Assembly (NCBI GenBank): GCA_023412495.1
Contig: JAEYNP010000143.1
Location: forward strand, 17,415 to 81,414
Length of the DNA: 64,000 nt
Direction: 5' to 3'
From: Pseudomonadota bacterium
GTDB taxonomy: Bacteria; Desulfobacterota; Desulfobulbia; Desulfobulbales; Desulfocapsaceae
The position numbers were made by a program, and so were the translations under genes. Position 1 is the first letter of the stretch. Every line of letters starts with the position of its first letter. The notes below the pieces were generated by a model. The model was given only the letters and a program-made list of their open reading frames with translations, did not search any database and had not been told where the DNA came from. Of this stretch, positions 44,932 to 53,162 are shown one piece after another.

Positions 44932-45876
44932 ATGACCAGCTTGTTTCGCTCCCTTGTCCTTGTCTTCGTTTTTCTTCTGCCCGCAGCCGCAATCTCGGCG
45001 GAACGGGAGGCCATGCGGGTCGTCTACTCGGCCTACGACTTCGCCCTCGATTTCCTGGTGGCCCTCGACCGGAACTATTTCACAGAAGCCGGGCTCGACT
45101 TGACCCCGGTCTCTATCGAAGGGGGCTCAGCCAACATTCTCTCAACAGTCCACAGGGGCGAAGTGAATGGCTGCTTCCTCGCCTCCTCCGGGGCGGTGGT
45201 CGCCGTCGGAAAGGGGATTCCTCTGGTCCAGGTGGCCGGGATCGGTATCCAGACCTTCGACTTCTATGCATTGAAGGACTCTCCCATCAACTCGATAAAA
45301 GATTTCGCCGGCAAAAAGATCGGCAATTTCCCCAGGCCCATGGGGCCCTGGCTGGCCCTGCAGTACGATCTTGACGAGCAGCACATCGAGGCGCAGGTTA
45401 TCCCCATGAACTCCTACAGCACGATGCTGTCCTCCGTGCTGACCGATCAGGTGGAAGTGGGAAGCTTCGTCCCCTATACCTTCGCCTCGGCGCCGGATGC
45501 GCTCAAGAAGGTGCACACCAGCACCATCAGCAAGTACCTGTACAATTCCTGCGGCTGGTGGTTCAAACGCGACTTCATCGATGCCAACCCCGCCGCCATT
45601 GAAAAATTCGTGAAGGGACTCACCCGCGGCCGCGAATTCATCCGCGACCATAAAGGTGAGGCCATCGCCGTCCTGGTGAAACACCTCAAGCTCAACCCTG
45701 CCGATTTCCAGGACGACCTCGCGCTGCCGAGCTTCGACCTGCCGGTGACCATCTATCAGTACGGCCTGGAGAGGACCACCGACATCATCATGAAGTACGG
45801 TCTCATCGACGAGAAGCCGGACGTGGCTGCCATGGTGGACGGGCGGTTCGCCAGGGTCGTCGATCAGCCCTACTAA
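44932..45876 (+). CDS. ABC substrate-binding protein, NMT1/SsuA type, copy 1
   Basis: 314 aa, exported: signal peptide MTSLFRSLVLVFVFLLPAAAISA (cleavage near residue 23). Two-lobed periplasmic binding fold with VVYSAYDFALDFLVALDRNYFTEAGLDLTPVSIEGGSANILSTVHRGEVNGCF, the opening pattern of sulfonate/nitrate-binding proteins. Ligand unknown. It is a paralogue of the next gene. Confidence 0.9.
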   Translation: MTSLFRSLVLVFVFLLPAAAISAEREAMRVVYSAYDFALDFLVALDRNYFTEAGLDLTPVSIEGGSANILSTVHRGEVNGCFLASSGAVVAVGKGIPLVQVAGIGIQTFDFYALKDSPINSIKDFAGKKIGNFPRPMGPWLALQYDLDEQHIEAQVIPMNSYSTMLSSVLTDQVEVGSFVPYTFASAPDALKKVHTSTISKYLYNSCGWWFKRDFIDANPAAIEKFVKGLTRGREFIRDHKGEAIAVLVKHLKLNPADFQDDLALPSFDLPVTIYQYGLERTTDIIMKYGLIDEKPDVAAMVDGRFARVVDQPY

Positions 45877-45895
45877 GGTTGCGGGAGGAGACATC

Positions 45896-46846
45896 ATGAA
45901 GAGATTGCTGACCGCCCTGCTTTTTTTCGCGACCTGCTGGGCGAGTGCCGCGCCGGCCTCGGCGGTGGAGGCAAAGCCGCGCATGACCGTGCTCTACGCC
46001 TCCTTCCTCGACTTCCTCATGGATCTGCCGATCGCCATAGAGGAGGGCTACTTTCAGGAACTGGGGCTCGATCTCGAGGCTCTCGACATCCCGGCCAGTC
46101 CCACCCGGAACGCCATGCTGGTGAAGGAGGAGGTCGATGGAGCCTTCCTGCCGTCCCAGGCGGCGCTCACCTTTGTGGATAAAGGCTTGAAGCTGACGAT
46201 GGTCAGCGGCATCGGCAACCGCAGCTTCGACTTCGCCGTTCTCGCCGATTCCACGATCAAAAGCCTCGCGGACTTCCAGGGCAAGACCGTCGCGAGCGTG
46301 CCGAATCCCTCCAATCCCCGTCTGGCCCTCGACTATGACATGAAGCAACATGGCGTCACCGCCGAGGTACTTTCAACCAAGACCGATGCGGACCGGCTAT
46401 CCATGCTGCTCAGCCGGCAGGTGGATGTCGTCCTTTCCAGCCCGGCCATGGAGGCCCGGCTGGGTGATGACCTTCGCCTGGTCCACACGGCCTCAACCAG
46501 CAAATATTTGTGGAATTCCTGCGGCTGGTTCTTCAAGGCCGAGTATATCAAGAAGAACCGAGAAGCGGTCAAACTGTTCGTGGCGGGCCTGGAAAAGGCA
46601 AGAAAACTCATTCGAGACAATCCGCAGCGGGCAATCGAGATCTATAGCAAGTACAACCGCCTGAAAGACGATGACTATAAGAAGCCCTTCGTCCTGGCCG
46701 AGTTCGATGTCCCGGCAAAAGTCTACGGTTACGGCCTGCGCAGGACCTATGACATGATGCGCGAGCCCGGGATGCTGCAGGGCGAGATCGATGTCGATGC
46801 GATGATAACCGGAGATTTCGCAGCCGTGGTCGAAGGGGATAACTGA
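45896..46846 (+). CDS. ABC substrate-binding protein, NMT1/SsuA type, copy 2
   Basis: 316 aa with signal peptide MKRLLTALLFFATCWASAAPASA. Shares with copy 1 the order of blocks (STSKYLWNSCGWFFKAEYIKKNREAVKLFVAGL against STISKYLYNSCGWWFKRDFIDANPAAIEKFVKGL) and the VYGYGLRRTYDMM end. The two probably bind related ligands for one permease, or one acts as scavenger. The following 276-base gap shows no gene. Confidence 0.9.
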   Translation: MKRLLTALLFFATCWASAAPASAVEAKPRMTVLYASFLDFLMDLPIAIEEGYFQELGLDLEALDIPASPTRNAMLVKEEVDGAFLPSQAALTFVDKGLKLTMVSGIGNRSFDFAVLADSTIKSLADFQGKTVASVPNPSNPRLALDYDMKQHGVTAEVLSTKTDADRLSMLLSRQVDVVLSSPAMEARLGDDLRLVHTASTSKYLWNSCGWFFKAEYIKKNREAVKLFVAGLEKARKLIRDNPQRAIEIYSKYNRLKDDDYKKPFVLAEFDVPAKVYGYGLRRTYDMMREPGMLQGEIDVDAMITGDFAAVVEGDN

Positions 46847-47122
46847 GCGAACCGCCCCCCAATCCCTCCCCCTGCTCATCCATCCCTCCAGCGGGTCCGG
46901 CCGGACTGCCGTCTCTTCGAGACGAGATGGAAGTCCTCGCAGATTTTTTCGCGGCGATGAGATCTGTAGAAGAATAGGTTTAGGTTATCGATCAGGAATT
47001 CTCGATAGGATATTCCTGTTTGTAAATTCAACTTCTTATGATTAATAACGCTTCATTGAAGAATGCTCTGATTTCTTAAACAAGAACATCCCTTTAACCG
47101 GGCACCCAATTTTTATCCTGCC

Positions 47123-47383
47123 ATGAAATCCAACAGCGGCGTGCCCGCCTGGCAATTTGACGATGAATTCGACGGGGGCGAAGAGACCTGCGGGCGGGTC
47201 ATCGTCAACCTGTATCTGTACATCCGGGATCAGCCTCCCGGGCGTCGCATTCTCGTCATTTCCCGGGACCCGGGAGCACCGATCGAGTTGCCGGCCTGGT
47301 GCAGAATGACGAAAAACCAGCTGACGGCAATGCAGCATCCCTATTATCTCATCACCTTGAAACCCGAACTGAATACGAGGTAA
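47123..47383 (+). CDS. TusA/SirA-like protein with CG motif
   Basis: 86 aa of the TusA fold: FDDEFDGGEETCGRVIVNLYLYIRDQPPGRRILVISRDPGAPIELPAWCRMTKNQLTAMQHPYYLITLKPE. TusA proteins carry sulfur on the Cys of CPxP; here the Cys is kept but the motif reads CGRV. The AWCRMT segment equals the PAWCRMTGH-like block of the family. No clear ribosome-binding site before ATG 47123. The DsrE-like gene starts 3 bases after. Confidence 0.75.
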   Translation: MKSNSGVPAWQFDDEFDGGEETCGRVIVNLYLYIRDQPPGRRILVISRDPGAPIELPAWCRMTKNQLTAMQHPYYLITLKPELNTR

Positions 47384-47386
47384 CCC

Positions 47387-47752
47387 ATGTCCAACACCTT
47401 CTGCGTAACCATCACCCATTGCAAAACCGACGGCGACAAGGCCACCCTCGGCTTCGTTGTCGCCAACGCCGCCCAGGGCAGTGAAAAAGAAACCATGGTC
47501 TTCCTCAGCTCGGACGGGGTTTATTGCGCCGTCCCCGAAGAGATGGCGAAAGTAAACGAGGGGGGCCCATTCGCTCCCCTCAAGGACCTGGTGGAGAAAT
47601 TCATCAAGGCGGGAGGCAAGATCTATGTCTGCACCCCGTGCATGAAAAAACGCGGGATTACCGAGGCAGACCTCATCGACGGGGCCACTCCGGCGGGCGG
47701 CGCGGCCCTGGTCGAATGGCTGTCCAACGGCTCGCCAAGCGTTGCCTACTGA
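47387..47752 (+). CDS. DsrE-family protein
   Basis: 121 aa, DsrE/DsrF/TusD fold: ITHCKTDGDKATLGFVVANAAQGSEKETMVFLSSDGVYCA, then LVEKFIKAGGKIYVCTPCMKKRGITEADLIDGATPAGGAALVEWL. The CTPCMKKRGI block has the Cys that in DsrE-like and peroxiredoxin-like members receives sulfur, and forms a CxxC here. Together with the two TusA-like genes it suggests a persulfide or thiol relay. Confidence 0.85.
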   Translation: MSNTFCVTITHCKTDGDKATLGFVVANAAQGSEKETMVFLSSDGVYCAVPEEMAKVNEGGPFAPLKDLVEKFIKAGGKIYVCTPCMKKRGITEADLIDGATPAGGAALVEWLSNGSPSVAY

Positions 47753-47769
47753 GAGAGGAGAGGAGGGTC

Positions 47770-48507
47770 ATGTCACGGGATCTCACGACAATCCACCCCG
47801 ATAATATGTTCGACGGCGGCGATCTGGACTGCGGATCGGGCCTGATCCTCCTGATCCGCGAGGCCATGCGCCAGGTGCCGGTTGACGGCGTCCTGGAGAT
47901 GCGCAGCCGTGAACCGAGCGTAAACGACGATCTGCCGCCGTGGTGCCGCATGGCGGGGCATGAATATCTGGGCAAGCTGCCCGCTTCGGGATTTACCCGC
48001 TATTTCGTGAAAAAGGGCAGCGGCGTCCAGGAAGAGGAAGAGGCCCTGGAAAAGGACAAGGAAGACGCCAAAAAATACGAGTGGCGCCTGCGGGCAAGGG
48101 CGACTGGACACCTGAAATCGACCGTCTACGCCAGAAACTTTTCCTTCGATGTGGGCCAGGCGGCAAGTTTCGAGGAAAAGGACGCGCACCCTTCGGCCCT
48201 GGAATACCTGTTCGGCGCCTTGGCCGGCTCCCTCGCCACCGGTTTTGCCACGGAGTGCGCCCGGGACAACCTCGAGGTCGACGATATAGAATTGTCCCTG
48301 AGCGGCACGCTCAACAATATCCTCGCCCATCTTGGTCTGGAGGAGGGCGATCCCTCGATCAAGTCGATGGAAGTCAAATGCTTCGCCTCCACCTTCGACG
48401 ACGAGGACAAGGTGAAGGCGGCATGGGGCAGGACGCTTACGCGCTCTCCGCTCATGGCCACGTTGGAGAAGGCGTGCGACCTGCGGACAAAACTCGTCAT
48501 CGTGTAA
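47770..48507 (+). CDS. TusA-like domain fused to an OsmC-like domain lacking its cysteines
   Basis: 245 aa from ATG 47770 (GGAGGG upstream). Residues about 12-75 are TusA-like (DGGDLDCGSGLILLIREAMRQVPVDGVLEMRSREPSVNDDLPPWCRMAGHEYLG), again with CG in place of CP. Residues about 95-245 are OsmC-like (HPSALEYLFGALAGSLATGFATECARDNLEVDDIELSLSG...). The OsmC peroxidatic Cys (usual GCLTT) is Ser (GSLAT) and the second is Ser too (RSPLMATL), so it cannot reduce peroxides in the usual way and may act as a binding or carrier domain. Confidence 0.8.
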   Translation: MSRDLTTIHPDNMFDGGDLDCGSGLILLIREAMRQVPVDGVLEMRSREPSVNDDLPPWCRMAGHEYLGKLPASGFTRYFVKKGSGVQEEEEALEKDKEDAKKYEWRLRARATGHLKSTVYARNFSFDVGQAASFEEKDAHPSALEYLFGALAGSLATGFATECARDNLEVDDIELSLSGTLNNILAHLGLEEGDPSIKSMEVKCFASTFDDEDKVKAAWGRTLTRSPLMATLEKACDLRTKLVIV

Positions 48508-48517
48508 AAAAAGAACC

Positions 48518-49690
48518 ATGAGTGACCGCATAAACACAACGTTTCAAACCACCCAGGTGGGTTCCTGGCCCCGCTCAAAGCATCTGCTGAAAATGCTGCG
48601 CGGGTATCAGAAGGGAATCGTGTCCCGGGCGGAATTCACCGCCGTCGCCGAAGATGAGATCCGCCGGACGGTGTCCCTCCAGGAGCAGGCCGGTCTCGAT
48701 ATCGTGGTTGACGGAGAGCACCGCCGGGAGAGTTTCTACGCCTTCATCACCGACAAGGTCGCCGGCACCCAGCTGATGTCGCTTGCCGACATGCTCGACT
48801 ATGTCGAGGACAAGGCCGAGTTCGAGGAGATGCTGCGGACCATGGACATGCCGGCCTCGGCGGTCAAGAATCCCACCTGCATCGGCAGGCTCTCCCGCCG
48901 CGAGCCGCTGGCCCTCGGCGACCTGCAGTTCCTGCGATCCATTACCGCCAAACCGGTGAAGATCACTCTTCCCGGCCCGTATCTCCTGACCCGCTCGATG
49001 TGGGTAGGCGCCTTGACCCGCAAGGTCTATCGCAATCACAAGAAGATGGCCGACGACATCGTCAGGATTCTCCGAGAAGAGCTGCTCGACCTGCGGGATG
49101 CTGGCTGTGACTTCGTCCAGTTCGATGAGCCGGTGCTGACCGAGGTGGTGATGTCGGAGGAGTGCGAGCGGCGAACCTTCATGTGAGCGACCCTTGCCAC
49201 CCGCCGGGACGCGGGCAAGGAACTGCAGTTCGCGGCAGATTTGATCAACAGAATCGTCAAGGGCGTGGACGGAATCCGCATCGGGGTACATATCTGCAGA
49301 GGGAATTGGTCGAAACAGGAGGAGGTGCTGTTGAGGGGCGACTACGCCCGCCTCCTGCCGGCGCTTGCGCCGATGAACATCGATCAGTTTGTTCTGGAAT
49401 ATGCCACGCCCCGGGCCGGGGATATCGAAGTGGTGGGAAAACGGCTCTCCGATCGGGAGCTGGGCCTGGGTGTCGTCAATCCACGCACCGATGACGTCGA
49501 GCCGGTGGCAGCGATCGTGGCCAAGGCGGAAAAGGCCCTCGAGTATTATCGGCCGGAGCAGCTTTTCCTCAATACCGACTGCGGCTTCGGCTGTTTCTCC
49601 AGCCGTTCCGTCAATGTCGAGGAAGTGGCGTTCAAAAAGCTCTGCGCCATCGTCGAAGCCGCAAGGCTGCTGAGGAAGAAATATTGCTGA
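48518..49690 (+). CDS. Core-MetE-like methyltransferase with in-frame UGA (predicted selenocysteine 223)
   Basis: One reading frame of 390 codons interrupted only by TGA at 49184-49186. Before it: TQVGSWPRSKHLL, DGEHRRESFYAFI, ITLPGPYLLTRSMW, CDFVQFDEPVLTEVV. After it, in the same frame: ATLATRRDAGKELQFAADLINRIV, VHICRGNW, LEYATPRAG, LGLGVVNPRTDDVE, NTDCGFGCFSSR. Zinc ligands expected for the C-terminal methionine-synthase fold (His258, Cys260, Glu294, Cys355) all follow the TGA. A hairpin at 49192-49220 (5 bp, bulge, 5 bp, loop CGGGAC, apical G 20 bases after the UGA) fits a bacterial SECIS. The alternative is a pseudogene split by a nonsense change. Family members move methyl groups to homocysteine, sometimes from corrinoid proteins. 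Confidence 0.75.
49192..49220 (+). promoter_or_regulatory. Candidate bacterial SECIS hairpin
   Basis: CCTTG/CAAGG (49192-49196 with 49216-49220), 3-base bulge, CCCGC/GCGGG (49200-49204 with 49211-49215), 6-base loop CGGGAC with G as its second base. It starts 5 bases after the UGA codon and the apical G is 20 bases away, within the range known for bacterial elements that recruit SelB. Confidence 0.6.
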
Positions 49691-49756
49691 AATCCTTTTT
49701 CGACAGGAGGTTCCATGAGCCTGTCGGATTATTGCCATTTTTTCTCAGGTCGAGGC

Positions 49757-49815
49757 ATTTTCGAAAATTGAGCGCAGTCATATAGGTAATATTACGAGCA
49801 TTAATTTTCGAAAAT
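49757..49815. promoter_or_regulatory. Twin palindromes upstream of the glycosyltransferase gene
   Basis: ATTTTCGAAAAT occurs at 49757-49768 and 49804-49815, 47 bases apart, in an AT-rich stretch with TAATATTAC between. Two copies of a perfect dyad in a promoter-sized gap look like operator sites; the binding protein is unknown. Confidence 0.4.
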
Positions 49816-49857
49816 AACGAAGAGATGGGGGAAAAGGGCATAATCCGACCGAAGGTC

Positions 49858-51099
49858 ATGAAGATACTCCATCTCATCAGTCAGCATCCGGAAAGCACCG
49901 GCAGCGGCTTCTACCTGCAGAACGTTATCCGCCAGGCGGCGGCCGCCGGTCACCGCAACGCTCTCATCGCGGGCATTACCGGTGAGCTGATGCCCCGGTT
50001 CCCCGGTATCGAACGGGGCTGCTGCCGTCTGATCCGCTTTAGTGGCGGCAGCGGAGCCGGCGGGGCTGATCTTGATTTTGCCGTGCCGGGCATGAGCAAC
50101 GTCATGCCGTACCCCAGCTCGCGTTTCGACGCCCTCACCGAAGATCAACTCACAGAATATGAACACGCTTTCGCCGAGACGATCCGCCGCGCCGCCGGGG
50201 AATTCTCGCCCGATATCCTGCACAGCCATCATCTCTGGCTGGCGAGTGCGATCGCCCGGCGGGTGCTGCCGGATATGCCGATGGTCACCTCCTGTCACTC
50301 CACCGACCTGCGGCAGTACGTGCAGTGCCCGTATCTTCGGGAGAGGGTTCGGGCCGACTGCCTGAAGATCGACAGGGTTCTGGCCCTCAGCCAGGATCAG
50401 GCGGCGCAGATCCGGGAGATATACGGCATAGCAGCCGAGCGCATCGATATTGTCGGCGGCGGTTATGATGACGGGCTTTTTGCGATGGGGAGCAAGGCCG
50501 CGGCGCCGCCGGTTCATCTGCTCTATGCCGGAAAACTGAGTCTTGCCAAGGGAGTCGACTGGCTGCTTCGCACCTTCATCGGCTTGCAGGACCCGGGGTT
50601 GCACCTGCACCTGGCGGGCTCCGGCGTCGGCGCGGAGACCGAGCAATGCCTGCAGCTGGCCGAGCAGGGGGGAGTCGGCGTGACGGTGCATGGCAGGATG
50701 AACCAGCAGCAACTGGCGCGGTTGATGGGGAGCTGTCATGTTTTTGTCCTGCCCTCATTCTTCGAGGGGCTGCCGCTCGTCCTGCTGGAAGCCCTTGCCG
50801 CCGGGTGCCGCATCGTCGCCACCGACCTGCCGGGCTGCAGGGAACTGCTGGCTGGAGCGGGCCCGGACCTGGCCTCCTTTGTCGAGCTGACTGAGCTCGC
50901 GACCGTCGATCGGCCCGACCCGAAGGACTGGGAAGTGCTCGAGGAGAACCTTGGTGCAGCCGTTATCGGCATGGCCGCCCGGGTGCGTGCAGCACCTCGT
51001 CCGCCTCTTGCGGAGATTGCCCGGATCACTTCGAAATACAGCTGGCAGGCGGTTTTTGGGAGGGTGCTGTCGTCTTACGAGAAGGTGATGGCCGGCTGA
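49858..51099 (+). CDS. Glycosyltransferase family 4
   Basis: 413 aa from ATG 49858 (MKILHLISQHPESTGSGFYLQNVIRQAAAAGH), the usual GT4 start; ATG 49825 would add 11 residues. GT-B fold: N-terminal acceptor domain with DILHSHHLWLASAIARR, then the donor domain with LLYAGKLSLAKGVDWLL, GRMNQQQLARLMGSCHVFVLPSFFEGLPLVLLEALAAGCRIVATDLPG (EX7E motif). Probably builds a surface polysaccharide or glycan together with the deacetylase-like and FemAB-like genes downstream. Its last 25 bases overlap the convergent phosphatase gene. Confidence 0.9.
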   Translation: MKILHLISQHPESTGSGFYLQNVIRQAAAAGHRNALIAGITGELMPRFPGIERGCCRLIRFSGGSGAGGADLDFAVPGMSNVMPYPSSRFDALTEDQLTEYEHAFAETIRRAAGEFSPDILHSHHLWLASAIARRVLPDMPMVTSCHSTDLRQYVQCPYLRERVRADCLKIDRVLALSQDQAAQIREIYGIAAERIDIVGGGYDDGLFAMGSKAAAPPVHLLYAGKLSLAKGVDWLLRTFIGLQDPGLHLHLAGSGVGAETEQCLQLAEQGGVGVTVHGRMNQQQLARLMGSCHVFVLPSFFEGLPLVLLEALAAGCRIVATDLPGCRELLAGAGPDLASFVELTELATVDRPDPKDWEVLEENLGAAVIGMAARVRAAPRPPLAEIARITSKYSWQAVFGRVLSSYEKVMAG

Positions 51100-51968
51100 G
51101 GGACCCCGTGCAGCCGGATGGCCACGGCGGCGATGTCGTCATGCTGCTTGAAGCGGGGGTATTTCCGGCACGTCGGGTCTTGCCGCTGCAGCCGGCGGAC
51201 GATATTGCGGACAGCCTGGAGGCCGCCCTCGCAATAGAGATCAACCAGGCGCTGCCAGTCGTCGGTCTCGAGAGGATTTTCCCGCGGCAGAAAGAGACCG
51301 TCGGTGAACAGCAGGATGTCGTTTACTCTGGTAAGATCCACAAATCCATGGCGAAGAAAACGCACCGCCTCGGGCTCCCCGTTCAACACCCCATAGCTGA
51401 CATTCATCTGCAGCCGCACCCTGTGGATCTGGTCGGCGAGCAGCTCCTGGATGTTGGTCGCCTGCGCCGGCGAAGCTTTTTTCCAGAGGTGCAGGGTCTC
51501 CCGGTCGATATCGGTCTCCGGCACGACCAGGCGGTGGCTGCCGTCGTCCTGGATGAGAAGGATCATGGCGTCGCCGGTCTGACAGTATTCGAAACTATCG
51601 GCTGTCAGACGGATGACGGCAAGGCTCGTCGACCACAGCCGGTGGCGATCGGCCATGGAGACATTCTCGGCCAGCAGGGTGTGGCGAATGCAACGGTTGG
51701 CTTTGTCGGCAAGAGAGGCCAGGCAGCCATGTTCTTCCTGGAAGATCCGGGCGGCGATTTTTGCGGCCAGCAGTCCGCCGGTCAAGCCGGCGAATTTCCT
51801 CTTATCGAGGCTTGTTGCCCCGTCAAAGACGCCAAACAGGTCGTCCGCTTCAAGGAGCACGTCTTCATTCAATTCACCACTGCCTTTTTCCAGGAGGGCT
51901 TCCACCGTATAACGGGGAATTGCCGGGCAGGTGGGGAGAGACGCGCAGTGTTCGGCTGAAAGGTACAT
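51075..51968 (-). CDS. PP2C-type protein phosphatase
   Basis: 297 aa from ATG 51968 with AGGAG five bases upstream. PPM/PP2C motifs: NEDVLLEADDLFGVFDGATSLDKRKFAGLTGGLLAAKIA (first metal-binding Asp in VFDGAT), YCQTGDAMILLI, ILLFTDGLFLP and the final HDDIAAVAIRL. Substrate unknown; sits between polysaccharide genes in reverse orientation. AT-rich divergent promoter region at 51969-52112. Confidence 0.82.
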   Translation of the reverse strand: MYLSAEHCASLPTCPAIPRYTVEALLEKGSGELNEDVLLEADDLFGVFDGATSLDKRKFAGLTGGLLAAKIAARIFQEEHGCLASLADKANRCIRHTLLAENVSMADRHRLWSTSLAVIRLTADSFEYCQTGDAMILLIQDDGSHRLVVPETDIDRETLHLWKKASPAQATNIQELLADQIHRVRLQMNVSYGVLNGEPEAVRFLRHGFVDLTRVNDILLFTDGLFLPRENPLETDDWQRLVDLYCEGGLQAVRNIVRRLQRQDPTCRKYPRFKQHDDIAAVAIRLHGVPQPAITFS

Positions 51969-52112
51969 AATGCTCCTGGAGATTCGCGAATTAGATGGAG
52001 TGCAGTATAATAAGTGCAAGAATTATTACAAATTGCTTGTTCCTATCGATAATTGGACAGTCGATAGTTTTTTTCTATGTTGATAGCCTCTCCCCCGGGA
52101 TGCGGGGATGAT

Positions 52113-53162
52113 ATGACTGAAATTCTCCTCAACCCCGGGCAGACCGAATGGGATGCCTACACGGTAAAAAACCGGGCCGCCCTTTTTTCCCATCGCTTCG
52201 CCTGGGGCGAATGTTTAACCGCTGCCTACCGGATGCCTATTTTCCGGTTGGCGGCCAGACACCGATCCGGGGATGGAACGCTTACCGGCATCCTCCCCCT
52301 GATGCTCTTTTCGCCGCCCGATCAGGAGAAAAGGCTGGTCTCCCTGCCTTATACCGATGCGGCCGGCATCGTGGCCGACGACAGCTCGACCGCCGCCGCG
52401 CTGCTGGCTGCCGCCCTCGATCTGGCCTGTGAGCTGGGAGCGGTGCATGTGGAGTTGCGCCAGGCGGGGAGCGCGGGTGTTTTTGATCGGGCGACGGATT
52501 CCCGCTGGAATCATGAACCCCATACCTTCAAGACCGGCCTGAGCCGTCCCCTGCCGGACTCGCCTGGCGAGCTCTGGTCCCTCCTTTCGGCCAAGGTTCG
52601 CAACCAGGTACGAAAGGCCCGCAATTGCGGTGGTACCGTGGCCGTCGGAGGTGGGGAACGGGTCGACGATTTCTACGCGGTCTTCTCCGAGAACATGCGG
52701 GATCTCGGCTCGCCGGTCCATGCCCCCGAGCTTTTCCATGGGCTGCTTGGCCATGATTCGCTGGGTTCAAGGGTGGTCGTGGTGTATCTCGCGGCAAAAC
52801 CTGCTGCCGCGGCCATCGTCTTTTGGCACAACGCGACCTTGTTCAATCCCTGGGCATCATCGCTGCGCGGCTTTCGGCCCTCCTGCCCCAACATGCTGCT
52901 GTACTGGGCGATGCTGGAGCTTGCTGTGAGGGAGGGTTGCCGCTGGTTCGATTTCGGCCGCTCCTCTCCAACTGCAACGACCTGCCGATTCAAGCGTCAG
53001 TGGGGCGCTGTGCTTTCGCCGCTCACCTGGCATGTCTTTTCCCGGGCGCCGCACTGCTGGGACCCCCATTCGGAGTCCCTGGTCGATGAGCAGTGGAAGA
53101 CCCTGGAGCTTGCGGCGTCCCGCCGGCTCGGCCCGGCCCGTCGGCGCTGGATAAGCTTATGA
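52113..53162 (+). CDS. FemAB-like GNAT acyltransferase
   Basis: 349 aa from ATG 52113 (GGGGATG upstream; ATG 52077 is an alternative). Two tandem GNAT-like halves: LPLMLFSPPDQEKRLVSLPYTDAAGIVADD in the first and AKVRNQVRKARNCGGTVAVGG...FYAVFSENMRDLGSPVHAPELF, VVYLAAKPAAAAIVFWHNATLFNPWASSLRGFRPSCPNMLLYWAMLELAVREGCRWFDFGRS in the second. This is the pattern of FemAB-related proteins of exopolysaccharide/PEP-CTERM loci. ATGA overlap with the next gene. Confidence 0.8.
   Translation: MTEILLNPGQTEWDAYTVKNRAALFSHRFAWGECLTAAYRMPIFRLAARHRSGDGTLTGILPLMLFSPPDQEKRLVSLPYTDAAGIVADDSSTAAALLAAALDLACELGAVHVELRQAGSAGVFDRATDSRWNHEPHTFKTGLSRPLPDSPGELWSLLSAKVRNQVRKARNCGGTVAVGGGERVDDFYAVFSENMRDLGSPVHAPELFHGLLGHDSLGSRVVVVYLAAKPAAAAIVFWHNATLFNPWASSLRGFRPSCPNMLLYWAMLELAVREGCRWFDFGRSSPTATTCRFKRQWGAVLSPLTWHVFSRAPHCWDPHSESLVDEQWKTLELAASRRLGPARRRWISL

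Noticed and set aside
49241..49690. Separate 149-aa gene starting at ATG 49241
   Set aside because: The frame is continuous with the upstream MetE-like part apart from one TGA, and no ribosome-binding site precedes ATG 49241; treated as the second part of one gene.
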